From: Bosea vestrisii
GTDB taxonomy: Bacteria; Pseudomonadota; Alphaproteobacteria; Rhizobiales; Beijerinckiaceae
Direction of reading: 5' to 3'
Assembly: GCF_030144325.1 (NCBI RefSeq)
Contig: NZ_CP126307.1
Span: 930,001-994,000, forward strand
DNA length: 64,000 nucleotides
Position numbers and translations under genes: made by a program. Below the pieces are notes generated by a model. The model was not told the DNA's origin and did no database searches. It saw only the letters and a program-made list of their open reading frames with translations. Shown piece after piece: positions 34,651 to 45,522 of this stretch. How positions within the stretch are numbered: the first letter of the stretch is position 1; every line of letters starts with the position of its first letter.

Positions 34651-35073
34651 ATGTCGAAGCAGATCAGTCTCGAGCCTGACTACAAACCCTCCGACAAGGA
34701 GCCGTTCATGAATGAGCGGCAGCGCGAGTACTTTCGCGGCAAGCTGCTCGCCTGGAAGGAGGAGATTCTGAAGGAGGCCAAGGAGACCCTGGTCACCTTG
34801 CAGAGCGAGAGCGAGAACCACCCCGACATCGCCGACCGCGCCTCCTCGGAAACCGACCGCGCCATCGAGCTGCGCGCCCGCGATCGCCAGCGCAAGCTGA
34901 TCTCCAAAATCGACAGCGCGCTCGCCCGCATCGAGGACGGTTCCTACGGCTATTGCGAGGAAACCGGCGAGCCGATCTCGCTGAAGCGTCTGGAAGCGCG
35001 CCCGATCGCGACGCTCTCGCTCGAAGCCCAGGAGCGCCATGAGCGCAATGAGCGCGTCTTCCGCGACGATTGA
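34651..35073 (+). CDS. dksA: RNA polymerase-binding protein DksA
   Basis: A 140-residue DksA/TraR-family factor that enters the polymerase secondary channel and works with ppGpp. The coiled coil spans about residues 20-95, with the acidic tip around HPDIADRASSETDRA. The zinc-finger region YGYCEETGEPISLKRLEARP retains only Cys102; the other three ligand cysteines of E. coli DksA are replaced, as in many alphaproteobacteria, so zinc is probably not bound classically. Own promoter and a strong terminator follow, so it is monocistronic. Confidence 0.93.
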   Translation: MSKQISLEPDYKPSDKEPFMNERQREYFRGKLLAWKEEILKEAKETLVTLQSESENHPDIADRASSETDRAIELRARDRQRKLISKIDSALARIEDGSYGYCEETGEPISLKRLEARPIATLSLEAQERHERNERVFRDD

Positions 35074-35102
35074 GATGCGGTAGACAACATCGTCCTTTCA
35101 AG

Positions 35103-35137
35103 AAAAAGGCCCCGCAGTTTTGCTGCGGGGCCTTTTT
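35103..35137. terminator. Bidirectional Rho-independent terminator between dksA and katG
   Basis: A 10-bp GC-rich stem (GGCCCCGCAG / CTGCGGGGCC, 35108-35132, short T-rich loop) is flanked by five A on the left and five T on the right, so it can terminate dksA on the plus strand and katG on the minus strand. Confidence 0.9.
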
Positions 35138-35205
35138 GCATCGAATAGCAAGGTTATCAGCCCGGCCCCGCTGGAGGCGGTAGCCGGGCGTCATCTCATC
35201 AACGC

Positions 35206-37470
<2,265 letters not shown>

Positions 37471-37568
37471 GTCATTCTCCGAGTTCAGCTGGCTGCTGGG
37501 TTGCGTCTTAGCAAAAGGATTTCATTATTTTAATTCCGATTTTCTGATCACGACGATAAGCTGAAATT

Positions 37569-38516
37569 ATGACAAACCTGACCTTCAAGCAGCTTCGCTA
37601 TCTGGAGGCGCTGGCACGGCATGGCCATTTCGGGCGTGCCGCAGAAGCTTGCGGCATCTCGCAGCCGGCGTTGTCCATGCAGATCAAGACGCTCGAGGAA
37701 GAGCTCGGCGCCGGGCTGTTCGAGCGGGACAGGCGCCAGGTGCGCCTGACCAGCTTCGGCGAGGAGATTGCCCAGCGGGGCAAGGACATCCTGCGCGCGC
37801 TCGACGAACTGGAAGGCTATGCGCGCGCCTCCCGGAGCGGCCTCGTCGCCAAGCTGCGCATCGGCGTGATCCCGACGGTTGCGCCCTATTTGCTGCCGAG
37901 CCTCATCGGCGATCTCACCCGCCTGCATGGCGGCCTCGACCTGCATGTGCGCGAGACGCTGACGCCGAGGCTGGTCCAGGAGCTGAACGAGGGCAGGCTC
38001 GACCTGGCGATCGTCGCCTTGCCGGTGTCGGAACCATCGCTCACCGAGGTCGCCCTCTTTACCGAAAGCTTCGTCCTCGTCCGGCCGCGCGCGGATGAAG
38101 GAAAGCCTCCCCCGGATCGCGAGGCTTTGCGGGAGATGCGGTTGCTGCTGCTCGAAGAGGGCCACTGCTTTCGCGATCAGGCCCTCTCCTTCTGCAGCAC
38201 CAAGGCGCGTACCATGCAGCCGCGCGACCTCCTGGACGCGAGCTCGCTGTCGACACTGGTCCAGATGGTCGATGCGGGACTAGGCGTCACCCTGATCCCG
38301 GAAATGGCGGTGGCGGTCGAGACGCGCTCCGCCTCAGTCTCGGTCGTGCGCTTCGGGCAGCCTGAGCCTTCGCGAACCATCGGCATGGTCTGGCGCAAGA
38401 CCAGCCCGCTGGCCAGGCAATTGCTCGAGATATCCGACATGGTCCGCCAGTCGGCCGGCGTGCTGCGGCAGACCCGCGACGCCTCTTCGTCCGGTTCTCA
38501 CCCTAGAGTGAGCTGA
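37569..38516 (+). CDS. oxyR: Hydrogen peroxide-inducible regulator OxyR
   Basis: A 315-residue LysR-type regulator. HTH residues about 5-62 (FGRAAEACGISQPALSMQIK). The redox pair is present: Cys200 in LEEGHCFRDQAL and Cys209 in LSFC, with the same 9-residue spacing as E. coli OxyR, where they form a disulfide in response to peroxide. Divergent position next to katG fits direct control; the intergenic stretch has an AT-rich patch, but no clear OxyR box could be assigned by eye. Confidence 0.95.
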   Translation: MTNLTFKQLRYLEALARHGHFGRAAEACGISQPALSMQIKTLEEELGAGLFERDRRQVRLTSFGEEIAQRGKDILRALDELEGYARASRSGLVAKLRIGVIPTVAPYLLPSLIGDLTRLHGGLDLHVRETLTPRLVQELNEGRLDLAIVALPVSEPSLTEVALFTESFVLVRPRADEGKPPPDREALREMRLLLLEEGHCFRDQALSFCSTKARTMQPRDLLDASSLSTLVQMVDAGLGVTLIPEMAVAVETRSASVSVVRFGQPEPSRTIGMVWRKTSPLARQLLEISDMVRQSAGVLRQTRDASSSGSHPRVS

Positions 38517-38529
38517 CTTCACCCACCAT

Positions 38530-38634
38530 CGTCATCCTGGGCGAGCGAAGCTCGGCCCGGGATCCATCGTAGAGCTCCGGAGCCTTACGATGGATCCCGG
38601 AGCTGCGCGGCTTCGCCGCTTGTCCAGGATGACG
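38530..38634. repeat. Palindromic intergenic repeat
   Basis: Within the 350-base gap between oxyR and flgH, GTCATCCTGGGCGAGCGAAG with CCCGGGATCCATCGTA on the left pairs with TACGATGGATCCCGG and TTGTCCAGGATGAC on the right, forming a ~105-base imperfect hairpin. It resembles dispersed REP-like elements of Hyphomicrobiales and is a different family from the element at 6584-6700. The remaining gap sequence (38635-38866) holds the flgH terminator and no gene. Confidence 0.75.
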
Positions 38635-38692
38635 GCGTGGCTCCGGGTAAAATCAGCGTGCTCTAGGGCAATAGCGGCCGTTGCAGCCTCGT

Positions 38693-38726
38693 GAAAGCAA
38701 AGCCCCGCGCGGGAGGCGCGGGGCTT
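38693..38726 (-). terminator. Rho-independent terminator of the flgF-flgG-flgA-flgH transcript
   Basis: On the minus strand AGCCCCGCGC and GCGCGGGGCT form a stem with a short CTCCC-type loop, followed by TTTGCTTTC. It lies ~140 bases after flgH. The plus-strand side has no T tract. Confidence 0.7.
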
Positions 38727-38866
38727 CTGGCCGCCAGCCGTGGATAGCTGGGGAGCGTGGCGGGCGGCCGGGAGAAAAGGCGGCTCGGGAGAGACCGCCG
38801 GCCCGGCGCGAAGGCATGAAACGTGGGGAGCGTTGCCGTCGCGCCGGAAACTCGGGATTGGTGGCC

Positions 38867-39607
38867 TCAGAACGGCAGCAGGATGTCCATCACCTGCTGG
38901 CCGTAGCGTGGCTGCTGCACGTCGGTGATCTGGCCGCGGCCGCCATAGGCGATGCGGGCCTGGGCGATCTTGGCCGACTCGATCGTGTTGTCGGATTCGA
39001 TGTCCTCCGGTCGGATCACACCCGCGACGATCAATTCGCGCACCTCGAAGTTCACCCGGATTTCCTGCTTGCCCTCGATCACTAGATTGCCGTTCGGCAG
39101 GGTCTGGGTGACGGCGGCGGCGACATTGGTGGCGAGCTGCTCGGCCCGGCGCACCGAGCCACTGCCCTCGCTCGACGAATCCGAGTCGAGCTTCAGCAGT
39201 GAGCTGGGATCCGCTTTCTTGCTCCACTTGCTCTCGGCGCCGAAGGCATTCTCGGCGCCGAAATCCTCGCCGTTCTTGCGGCTGCGCTTGGTGGTGTTGT
39301 CGAGCTGCGCCCGGTCGGTGACTTTGACCTTGACGGTGACGAGGTCGCCGACCTGGCGGGCGCGCTGGTCCTTGAAGAAGGCGCGCGAGCCTGTACGCCA
39401 GAGCGAGTTCGGCGCGAAGGAGGCGTGCTCGATCGGCGGCATCGGCATCTGCACGGGCTTGTAGCCCTTGGCGGCGGTCGGATCCTCGATCGGCGAGAGG
39501 GCCGGCGCCTGGCCGACATTGGCGAGCCTGTCTGCGGCACCGCAAGCGCCCAGCATGAGGCTGAGGCCGAGAGTGGCGGGGATGGCGAATGGCTTGGTCC
39601 GGGTCAT
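38867..39607 (-). CDS. flgH: Flagellar basal body L-ring protein FlgH
   Basis: A 246-residue outer-membrane ring lipoprotein. The signal MTRTKPFAIPATLGLSLML ends in a lipobox LGAC; the mature protein has NSLWRTGSRAFFKDQRAR, VGDLVTVKVKV and the C-terminal block IAYGGRGQITDVQQPRYGQQ. A start at 39643 overlaps the flgA stop (ATGA) and is possible, but the ATG at 39607 gives the cleaner lipoprotein signal. Last gene of the flgF-G-A-H operon. Confidence 0.93.
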   Translation of the reverse strand: MTRTKPFAIPATLGLSLMLGACGAADRLANVGQAPALSPIEDPTAAKGYKPVQMPMPPIEHASFAPNSLWRTGSRAFFKDQRARQVGDLVTVKVKVTDRAQLDNTTKRSRKNGEDFGAENAFGAESKWSKKADPSSLLKLDSDSSSEGSGSVRRAEQLATNVAAAVTQTLPNGNLVIEGKQEIRVNFEVRELIVAGVIRPEDIESDNTIESAKIAQARIAYGGRGQITDVQQPRYGQQVMDILLPF

Positions 39608-39642
39608 GGTAACGGTCCGCAACTGGAGCAATGGGGTCGGCA

Positions 39643-40683
39643 TCAGCGGGCAGCGGCGATCTGGCCGCCGCCCTGCGGGCTGACATTGACGCGCCCGGGA
39701 CCGGTGACCGTTCCCTGCAGCACGCGCTTCGACTGTGGATTGGTGATCGAGATGACGTCGCCGATCGCGCCGGCCTCGTTGGCGCGGCCGCGCATGCTGA
39801 TCGCGATGCCGCGCCCCTCGTAGAAGAGAGTGACGACGTCGCCACGCCCGATGATCTCCTCGCGCTGGACATCGCCGCTGCGCAGTACCGACCCCGCCAC
39901 CAGCATCCGCTTGGCGACCTTGCCGACCGCCGCCTTCGCCTCGCCGATCACGTCGTTGAACTGCGCATCGCGCGGCCGGCGCTCGATGGTGACGTCGGAT
40001 GCCTTGAGCGTCTCGCCACGGGCGATCGTGCGCAGCGACACCACGGCTTCCGTCGTCTCGACCAGCTGGCCTGAGACGCGCACCGGCTTCAGCCGCGTCG
40101 CGGCGCTGCCCGGCATGGTCAGGCGGCCTGTGATGCGGCGGCTGCGCGCGTCGTAATTCAGGTCGAGCGCTGCAAGGTCGCCTGTCAGCTCCGGCTCGAC
40201 CACGACGGAAGGCGCGCCACCATCGAGCAACAGCGCGAAGGCGCGTCCGTCGAAGCCGAAGCGTTCGAGCAGCGCCGACTTCACGGCGGCCTCGACATCA
40301 AGCCCGGTGATCCGGCGCGCCGCCCGGGTCACCACCACCTGGGCGACACCCTGGCTGTCGAGTTCCTGCGCATCGCGCAGGAGGCCGTGCTTCACCGCGG
40401 CTTCGACGATCCGGCTGACCTGGATGGTGCCGGTCTCGCCGAGCGCCGGCGCCCGGAAGGCGGGCAGTGCCGCATCCTGCGGCGACAAACCCGCGATCAG
40501 ATCGCCGAAGCCAACGATATCGCGCGAGAGCGTGAGGTCCGTCTTCAGCTTGAGCTTGGCGGCTGCCGCGGGTGCGGCTGCGGGCGCGCGCTCGCCGGCC
40601 GGAGCCGCTGCTTGCGCAAGCACCATGACGGGAATCGCGGTCATGGTCGCGATCAGGAGAATGGAGCGGATCATCTGGCTCAT
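39643..40683 (-). CDS. flgA: Flagellar P-ring assembly chaperone FlgA
   Basis: A 346-residue periplasmic protein with signal peptide (SILLIATMTAIPVMVLAQA) and a C-terminal SAF/FlgA domain (about residues 210-340: RTIARGETLKASDVTIERRP, AKRMLVAGSVLRSGDV, NPQSKRVLQGTVTGPGRV). Its N-terminal ~120 residues extend beyond the enterobacterial form, as in other alphaproteobacteria. It helps FlgI assemble the P ring; flgI is not in the window. Five bases separate it from flgG. Confidence 0.92.
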   Translation of the reverse strand: MSQMIRSILLIATMTAIPVMVLAQAAAPAGERAPAAAPAAAAKLKLKTDLTLSRDIVGFGDLIAGLSPQDAALPAFRAPALGETGTIQVSRIVEAAVKHGLLRDAQELDSQGVAQVVVTRAARRITGLDVEAAVKSALLERFGFDGRAFALLLDGGAPSVVVEPELTGDLAALDLNYDARSRRITGRLTMPGSAATRLKPVRVSGQLVETTEAVVSLRTIARGETLKASDVTIERRPRDAQFNDVIGEAKAAVGKVAKRMLVAGSVLRSGDVQREEIIGRGDVVTLFYEGRGIAISMRGRANEAGAIGDVISITNPQSKRVLQGTVTGPGRVNVSPQGGGQIAAAR

Positions 40684-40688
40684 CCCTC

Positions 40689-41476
40689 TCAGCGCATGAT
40701 CTGCGTGGTGGACTGCATCATCTGGTCGGCGGCCGAGATCACCTTGGAGTTCATCTCGTAGGCGCGCTGCGCCGCGATCAGCGAGGAGAGCTCGGTCACC
40801 GCCTGGACGTTGCCTTCTTCCAGGTAGTTCTGCTGCAGCGTGCCGAAGCCCTCTTCGCCGCCGAGCCCGTCGATCGCCGGGCCGGAGCCAGCCGTTTCGA
40901 TGAACAGGTTGTCGCCGATCGATTCGAGGCCAACCTTGTTGATGAAGCGGGTGAGCTGGATCTGGCCGAGCTGCTGCGGAGCGGTCTGGCCGGGAAGATT
41001 GACCTCGACCGTGCCCTGCGCGTTGATGTTGACGCTGGTCGCGTTGTTCGGGACGGTGATGCCCGGCTGGACCTGGTAGCCGTCGCGCGTCACCAGCCGA
41101 CCTTGGCTATCGAGGTCGAAGGAGCCGTCACGCGAATAGGCGGTGCGGCCGTCCGGCATCTGGATCCGGAAGAAGCCCTCGCCGCGGATCGCGATATCGT
41201 ACTGCTTCTCCGTCGGCGTCAGGTTGCCCTGGCTCATCACCCGCCCGGTCGACGCGGTCTTGACGCCCGAGCCGACGAAGGTGCCGGCTGGAACCTGCGT
41301 GTTCTGGTCCGAGGTCTGCGTGCCGGCGCGGCGGAAGTGCTCGTAGAGCAGGTCCTGAAATGCACGCGCTGGCGCTTGTAGCCGGTGGTGCGGACGTTCG
41401 CGATGTTGTTCGAGATGACCTGGACGTTGAGTTCCTGGGCCATCATGCCGGTGGCGGCAGTGTAAAGCGCGCGCAT
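40689..41476 (-). pseudogene. flgG: Flagellar distal rod protein FlgG, single-base frameshift
   Basis: The N terminus MRALYTAATGMMAQELNVQV with NNIANVRTTGYKRQR starts at 41476; the main frame (GNLTPTEKQYDIAIRGEGFF through AAQRAYEMNSKVISAADQMM) ends at 40689. They are out of phase near 41356, where TTCAG on the minus strand should be TTCCAG (…F-Q-D-L-L-Y-E…). Restoring one base gives exactly 262 residues, the usual FlgG length. Rod protein essential for flagella; the lesion is either a sequencing error or makes the cell non-motile. Confidence 0.9.
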
Positions 41477-41495
41477 CGTTTGGCTCCTTTCCGCG

Positions 41496-42239
41496 TCAGG
41501 CTTGCTGATCGGCCAGGCGGGTGATCGCCTTGGCACGTAGTTCGTCGGTCTTGGCCATCATCGCCGAGAGCGTCTGATAAGCGCGCTGGACCTCGACCAG
41601 CCGCGTCATCTCGACCACGGCCTTGACGTTGGAGCGCTCGATCGCCCCGGTCTCGAGCCGTGCCTGCGGGCCTGCGGCCTGGGCTGCGGTGGTCGAGGAG
41701 AACAGGTTGCTGCCATCGCTGGCGAGCGCGGCGGGGTTGTCGAAGCGGACGATCCGGAGCTTGCCGCGCTGGCCCTGGTCGGACGTGACCGTGCCGTCGG
41801 CGGCGATCCGCGGATTGCTCTCGGTCGAACCGAAGACGATCGGCCCCCCATCGCCCATCACCGGCTGGCCGGCCTGGGTCACGAGCTGGCCGCGGCCATT
41901 GATATCGAGTGAGCCGGCGCGGGTGTAGCGCTCGCCCTGGGGGGTCTGGACGACGAGATAGTTGTCGCCCTGAACCGCGACATCGAGCGGGTTGCCAGTG
42001 CGCTCGATCGCCCCCAGCGAGAGATCGATCGGCGTGCCCTTGTCGATGACATAGGAGAGCCGGCGGTCCTGCGTTTGGAAGGTGTCGGCGCGCGCTGTCG
42101 GCGAGACGTACTCCGCAAAGCGCGCCGAGCGCGCCTTGAAGCCGTTCGTGCCGACATTCGCGACGTTGTTAGCAATGACGTCGAGCTCACGCGCCAGAGC
42201 CATCTGGCGCGACAGGCTGACGAGAAGCGCGTTTTCCAC
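41496..42239 (-). CDS. flgF: Flagellar proximal rod protein FlgF
   Basis: A 247-residue rod protein with the rod-family N terminus (MALARELDVIANNVANVGTN, GFKARSARF) and C-terminal helix EMTRLVEVQRAYQTLSAMM. GTG at 42239 is taken as start because it gives the typical N terminus; upstream in-frame codons lie in the intergenic region. First gene of the leftward flgF-flgG-flgA-flgH operon; a 19-base gap precedes flgG. Confidence 0.92.
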   Translation of the reverse strand: MENALLVSLSRQMALARELDVIANNVANVGTNGFKARSARFAEYVSPTARADTFQTQDRRLSYVIDKGTPIDLSLGAIERTGNPLDVAVQGDNYLVVQTPQGERYTRAGSLDINGRGQLVTQAGQPVMGDGGPIVFGSTESNPRIAADGTVTSDQGQRGKLRIVRFDNPAALASDGSNLFSSTTAAQAAGPQARLETGAIERSNVKAVVEMTRLVEVQRAYQTLSAMMAKTDELRAKAITRLADQQA

Positions 42240-42442
42240 GGCTCCTGCTCCCGATCTGTCCCGTGATCGCCCCGACGCTCCCCAGCGCGGTGACCACACC
42301 AACAGGGTCGCAAACGACGTGCCAACATGGTTAATTTACACAAGTAATTGATATAACTAACTATTATACTAAAAGGCGCCCCCAATCGCGCTGGTTCGAA
42401 CCCGCCCGCGCGGCAGAAACGACCCGGCAAAAATTGCCCTCC

Positions 42443-42457
42443 TTAACGGCCCGTTAA
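42443..42457. promoter_or_regulatory. CtrA-type box upstream of fliL
   Basis: TTAACGGCCCGTTAA is a perfect TTAA-N7-TTAA, the binding consensus of the cell-cycle regulator CtrA, 70 bases before fliL in the 288-base flgF/fliL divergent region. The same region has a 60-base AT-rich patch (42327-42372), unusual for this window, that could hold the flgF promoter. Confidence 0.7.
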
Positions 42458-42527
42458 CCGTAATTGGGCAGGGTCAGCGACAGAGAGACGGGCCAGGGCG
42501 GCACCCGTCCCGGGCGGGCAAGCCGAG

Positions 42528-43040
42528 ATGGCGAAAAAGACGGGCAAGGACGACGAGACCGCCGAGGACGGCGCCGACGCGGCGTCGAAGCCCGGCAAGA
42601 AGAAGCTCGTCATGATCGGCGGCGCCTTGGCGCTCGTCGCCGTGCTCGGCGGCGGCTGGTTCTTCTTCCTGAAGAAGAAGCCTGTCGAGGAGATCAGCGC
42701 CGAGGCGGCTGCCGCAGCAGCCAAGAAGCAGATTACCTTCGTCGAGATGAAGGACATGATGATCGGCATCTCCGCTGGGCCGCAGCAGGACCGCCAGCCG
42801 ATCGTCAAGATCAAGGTCGCGCTCGAGATCGCCGATCCCAAGACCGCGGACCAGGTCAAGCCGCTGCTGCCGCGTGTCGAGGACGCCTTCCAGGTCTTCA
42901 TGCGCGAGCTGCGCCCTTCCGACCTCGACGGCTCGGCCGGCATGTACCGGCTGAAGGAAGAGCTGCTGCGCCGGGTCAACGTCACCGTCTACCCGGCCAA
43001 GGTCGACGCCGTCCTCTTCAAGGAACTGCTGCTGCAATAG
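42528..43040 (+). CDS. fliL: Flagellar basal body-associated protein FliL
   Basis: A 170-residue protein with a charged cytoplasmic tail, one membrane segment (LVMIGGALALVAVLGGGWFF, about residues 27-47) and a periplasmic stomatin-like domain with VKIKVALEIAD and the C-terminal RRVNVTVYPAKVDAVLFKEL. FliL surrounds the stator units. First gene of the rightward fliL-fliM-DUF6468-motE unit, 29 bases before fliM. Confidence 0.92.
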   Translation: MAKKTGKDDETAEDGADAASKPGKKKLVMIGGALALVAVLGGGWFFFLKKKPVEEISAEAAAAAAKKQITFVEMKDMMIGISAGPQQDRQPIVKIKVALEIADPKTADQVKPLLPRVEDAFQVFMRELRPSDLDGSAGMYRLKEELLRRVNVTVYPAKVDAVLFKELLLQ

Positions 43041-43069
43041 CGGCGGCCTAACTCGTTCGAGCAGACCAC

Positions 43070-44200
43070 ATGGCCAGCAGCGACCTCGAAGCCCAGGACA
43101 AGGACAAGCTGCCGCTGACGCCGGAAGGCATGGCGGCGGAGTGGGCTGCCATGCCCGACATCGTCGACGAGGACGGTGGCGAGACGGAAGCCAATATCGA
43201 TCGCCTGATGAATCAGGACGAGATCGATACGATGCTCGGCTTCTCGGCCGGAGACGACGGCAAGGGCGGCCGCAACGGCATCCAGGCGATCGTCGATTCC
43301 GGCTCGGTCACCTATGAACGCCTGCCGATGCTCGAAATCATCTTCGAGCGCCTGGTCCGCCTTCTCTCCACCAGCCTGCGCAACCTGTTCAGCGACAATG
43401 TCGAGGTGACGCTGGAGGGCATCCGCTCGGTGCGCTTCGGCGACTACATGAACTCGATCTCGCTGCCGGCGATGCTCGCGGTGTTCAAGGCCGAGGAATG
43501 GGACAATTTCGGCCTCATCACCATCGAGTCCGCCCTCACCTATTCGGTGCTCGACACCATGCTTGGCGGCAAGCGCGGCCAGTCGGCGGCGCGCGTCGAC
43601 GGGCGCCCCTTCACCTCGATCGAGATGAACCTGCTGCGCCGCGTCATCGGCGTCGTGCTCGGCGATGCCGAGGCCGCCTTCAGGCCGCTCTCGCCGGTGA
43701 ACTTCAAGATCGACCGGATCGAATCCAATCCACGCTTCGTCTCGATCTCGCGCCCGGCCAACGCCGCCATCCGCGTCGAATTGCGCTTCGACATGGAGGG
43801 CCGCGGCGGCTCGCTCCATTTGCTCCTGCCCTACGCCACCATCGAGCCGATCCGGGAATTGCTGCTCGAAAGCTTCATGGGCGAGAAGCTCGGGCGCGAC
43901 CCGATCTGGGAGAATCACCTCGCCACCGAGGTCTGGCAGGCCGATGTCGCGGTGAAATGCGTGCTGCACGAATGCACCATGCCGCTCAAGCGGGTGATGA
44001 AGCTCGAGATCGGCGACACGCTGATGTTCGACGCGCGCCCCGACTCCGTCGCTTCGCTGCGCTGCGGCGAGTTCATCGTCAGCGAGGGCCGGATCGGGCG
44101 CGTCGACGACAAGATCGCCGTCCAGGTCGTCAGCCCCCTGCGGCGCTCGAAGACGACCATGGCCGCCTTCGACACCAGCCATCTCAATCCGGCGTCCTGA
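43070..44200 (+). CDS. fliM: Flagellar motor switch protein FliM
   Basis: A 376-residue C-ring protein. It has MNQDEIDTMLGF (after an unusually long N-terminal extension), the central CheC-like domain with ITIESALTYSVLDTMLGGKR, and the C-terminal FliN-like domain with LKRVMKLEIGDTLMFDARPD. The N-terminal CheY-binding motif of enterobacteria (LSQ-type) is not evident at the very start; the MNQDEID motif lies near residue 45. Confidence 0.95.
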   Translation: MASSDLEAQDKDKLPLTPEGMAAEWAAMPDIVDEDGGETEANIDRLMNQDEIDTMLGFSAGDDGKGGRNGIQAIVDSGSVTYERLPMLEIIFERLVRLLSTSLRNLFSDNVEVTLEGIRSVRFGDYMNSISLPAMLAVFKAEEWDNFGLITIESALTYSVLDTMLGGKRGQSAARVDGRPFTSIEMNLLRRVIGVVLGDAEAAFRPLSPVNFKIDRIESNPRFVSISRPANAAIRVELRFDMEGRGGSLHLLLPYATIEPIRELLLESFMGEKLGRDPIWENHLATEVWQADVAVKCVLHECTMPLKRVMKLEIGDTLMFDARPDSVASLRCGEFIVSEGRIGRVDDKIAVQVVSPLRRSKTTMAAFDTSHLNPAS

Positions 44201-44218
44201 CCAGGGAGTTCCTGCACC

Positions 44219-44665
44219 ATGACCATCACCCTGATCGCCGATGTGCTGGTGGGCTGCCTGCTGGTCGCGACCATCATCACCTGCTTCGTGCTCTCCAAGC
44301 GCATCGAGCGGCTGAAGGCCGATGAGAGCGCGATGCGCCAGACCATCGGCGCCCTGATCTCCGCTACGGACACGGCCGAGCGCGCCATCGCCGGCCTGAA
44401 GCTGACGCTCGGCGACTGCGACCGCACCCTCGGCGAACGCCTGCGCACCGCCGAGCGTTACGCCGCCGACCTCGCCCAGCAGATCGAGGCCGGCCAGGGC
44501 GTGATGGAGCGCATCGGCCAGATCGTCAGCGCCGCCAGCATGGTCGCCGCCAAGCCCGAGCCCGTCTCCGAGAAGCCGGTCGTCTCACGCATGGCGAGCG
44601 CCGCCGACGCCGCCGCCGCGATCCGCGCCCGCGCCGCCCGCAGGCTCGAAGGCCAGGCTGCGTGA
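44219..44665 (+). CDS. DUF6468 domain-containing flagellar-cluster protein
   Basis: A 148-residue protein with an N-terminal membrane segment (LIADVLVGCLLVATIITCFV) and a long coiled coil (RIERLKADESAMRQTIGALI and onward to about residue 105), ending in an Ala/Arg-rich tail. It is always found between fliM and the MotE-like gene in this type of cluster; function is unknown. It overlaps the next gene by 4 bases, suggesting a joint role near the stator. Confidence 0.8.
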   Translation: MTITLIADVLVGCLLVATIITCFVLSKRIERLKADESAMRQTIGALISATDTAERAIAGLKLTLGDCDRTLGERLRTAERYAADLAQQIEAGQGVMERIGQIVSAASMVAAKPEPVSEKPVVSRMASAADAAAAIRARAARRLEGQAA

Positions 44666-45459
44666 TCCAGTCGCCCCGCCTGATCCCGGCCGTCATCCTC
44701 GGCGCCATGGGTCTCCTGGCGCTGAAGCTGCTTGCCTGGTCGGCGGAACCCTCTCCGAGCAAGGTACCACCCAGCGCCCAGGTCGTCGCCGCAAAGCCTG
44801 AGAAGGAGGTCTGGGGCCTGGCCAAGATCATTGCCAAAGCCCATCAGCCCGACGTCTTCATGGATCCCGAGACCACCGGCACCATCGACCCGCCGTCCCC
44901 CAAGGTTGTGCCGGAGGAGCAGGCCAAGCGCGACGCCAGCCCGAACAACAAGGCCGGCCTGATGAACGGCACGGCTCAGCCGGTTTCGCCGGCGGAAAAG
45001 GCCTTGCTCGAACGCCTCGGCCAGCGCCGCGAGGAGATCGACGCCCGCATGCGCGAGCTCGACATGCGCGAGAAGCTGCTCGATTCGGCCGAGAAGAAAC
45101 TCGGCGGCCGCGTCGACGATCTCAAGGCGCTGGAAGAGAAGGTTGAAGGTCCGCGCAAGCAGGAGGCCGAGGCCAACCAGGCCGTCAAGAACCTGGTGAT
45201 CATGTACGAGACGATGAAGCCGAAGGACGCCGCCCGTGTCTTCGACCGGCTGGCGCTCGACATCCTAGTTCCCGTCGTCCAGCAGATGAGCCCGCGCAAG
45301 ATGTCGGATGTGCTGGCCGCCATGTCGCCGGAGGCGGCAGAGCGGCTCACCGTCGCGCTCTCAGTGCGTGGACGTCCTGCTGTCGCCACCGAACGCGCGC
45401 CAGCCGCCATGCCGGCAGGCAATGAGCTGCCGGCGATCGAGCCCGCCCCGCGCCGCTGA
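44662..45459 (+). CDS. MotE family flagellar protein (MotC chaperone-like)
   Basis: A 265-residue secreted or anchored protein: N-terminal hydrophobic segment (LIPAVILGAMGLLALKLLAW), a long coiled coil (about residues 105-170), and a C-terminal MgtE-N-like domain (AVKNLVIMYETMKPKDAARV, MSPRKMSDVLAAMSPEAAER). This is the layout of MotE, the chaperone that stabilises the periplasmic motor protein MotC in rhizobia. GTG start overlapping the previous stop. Last gene before the non-flagellar insert. Confidence 0.82.
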   Translation: MIQSPRLIPAVILGAMGLLALKLLAWSAEPSPSKVPPSAQVVAAKPEKEVWGLAKIIAKAHQPDVFMDPETTGTIDPPSPKVVPEEQAKRDASPNNKAGLMNGTAQPVSPAEKALLERLGQRREEIDARMRELDMREKLLDSAEKKLGGRVDDLKALEEKVEGPRKQEAEANQAVKNLVIMYETMKPKDAARVFDRLALDILVPVVQQMSPRKMSDVLAAMSPEAAERLTVALSVRGRPAVATERAPAAMPAGNELPAIEPAPRR

Positions 45460-45522
45460 CCACCCGGCCGGTTTGGCTTTGCCCAGACAGGCCGCACTGC
45501 GATCAGGTCATGGGTTCGACAG

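Noticed and set aside
34651..35073. DksA with missing zinc cysteines as a damaged gene
   Set aside because: Alphaproteobacterial DksA proteins commonly keep only one or none of these cysteines, so this is a normal variant.
37471..37568. Possible OxyR-binding site between katG and oxyR
   Set aside because: The region is AT-rich, but no convincing four-part ATAG/CTAT pattern could be aligned by eye.
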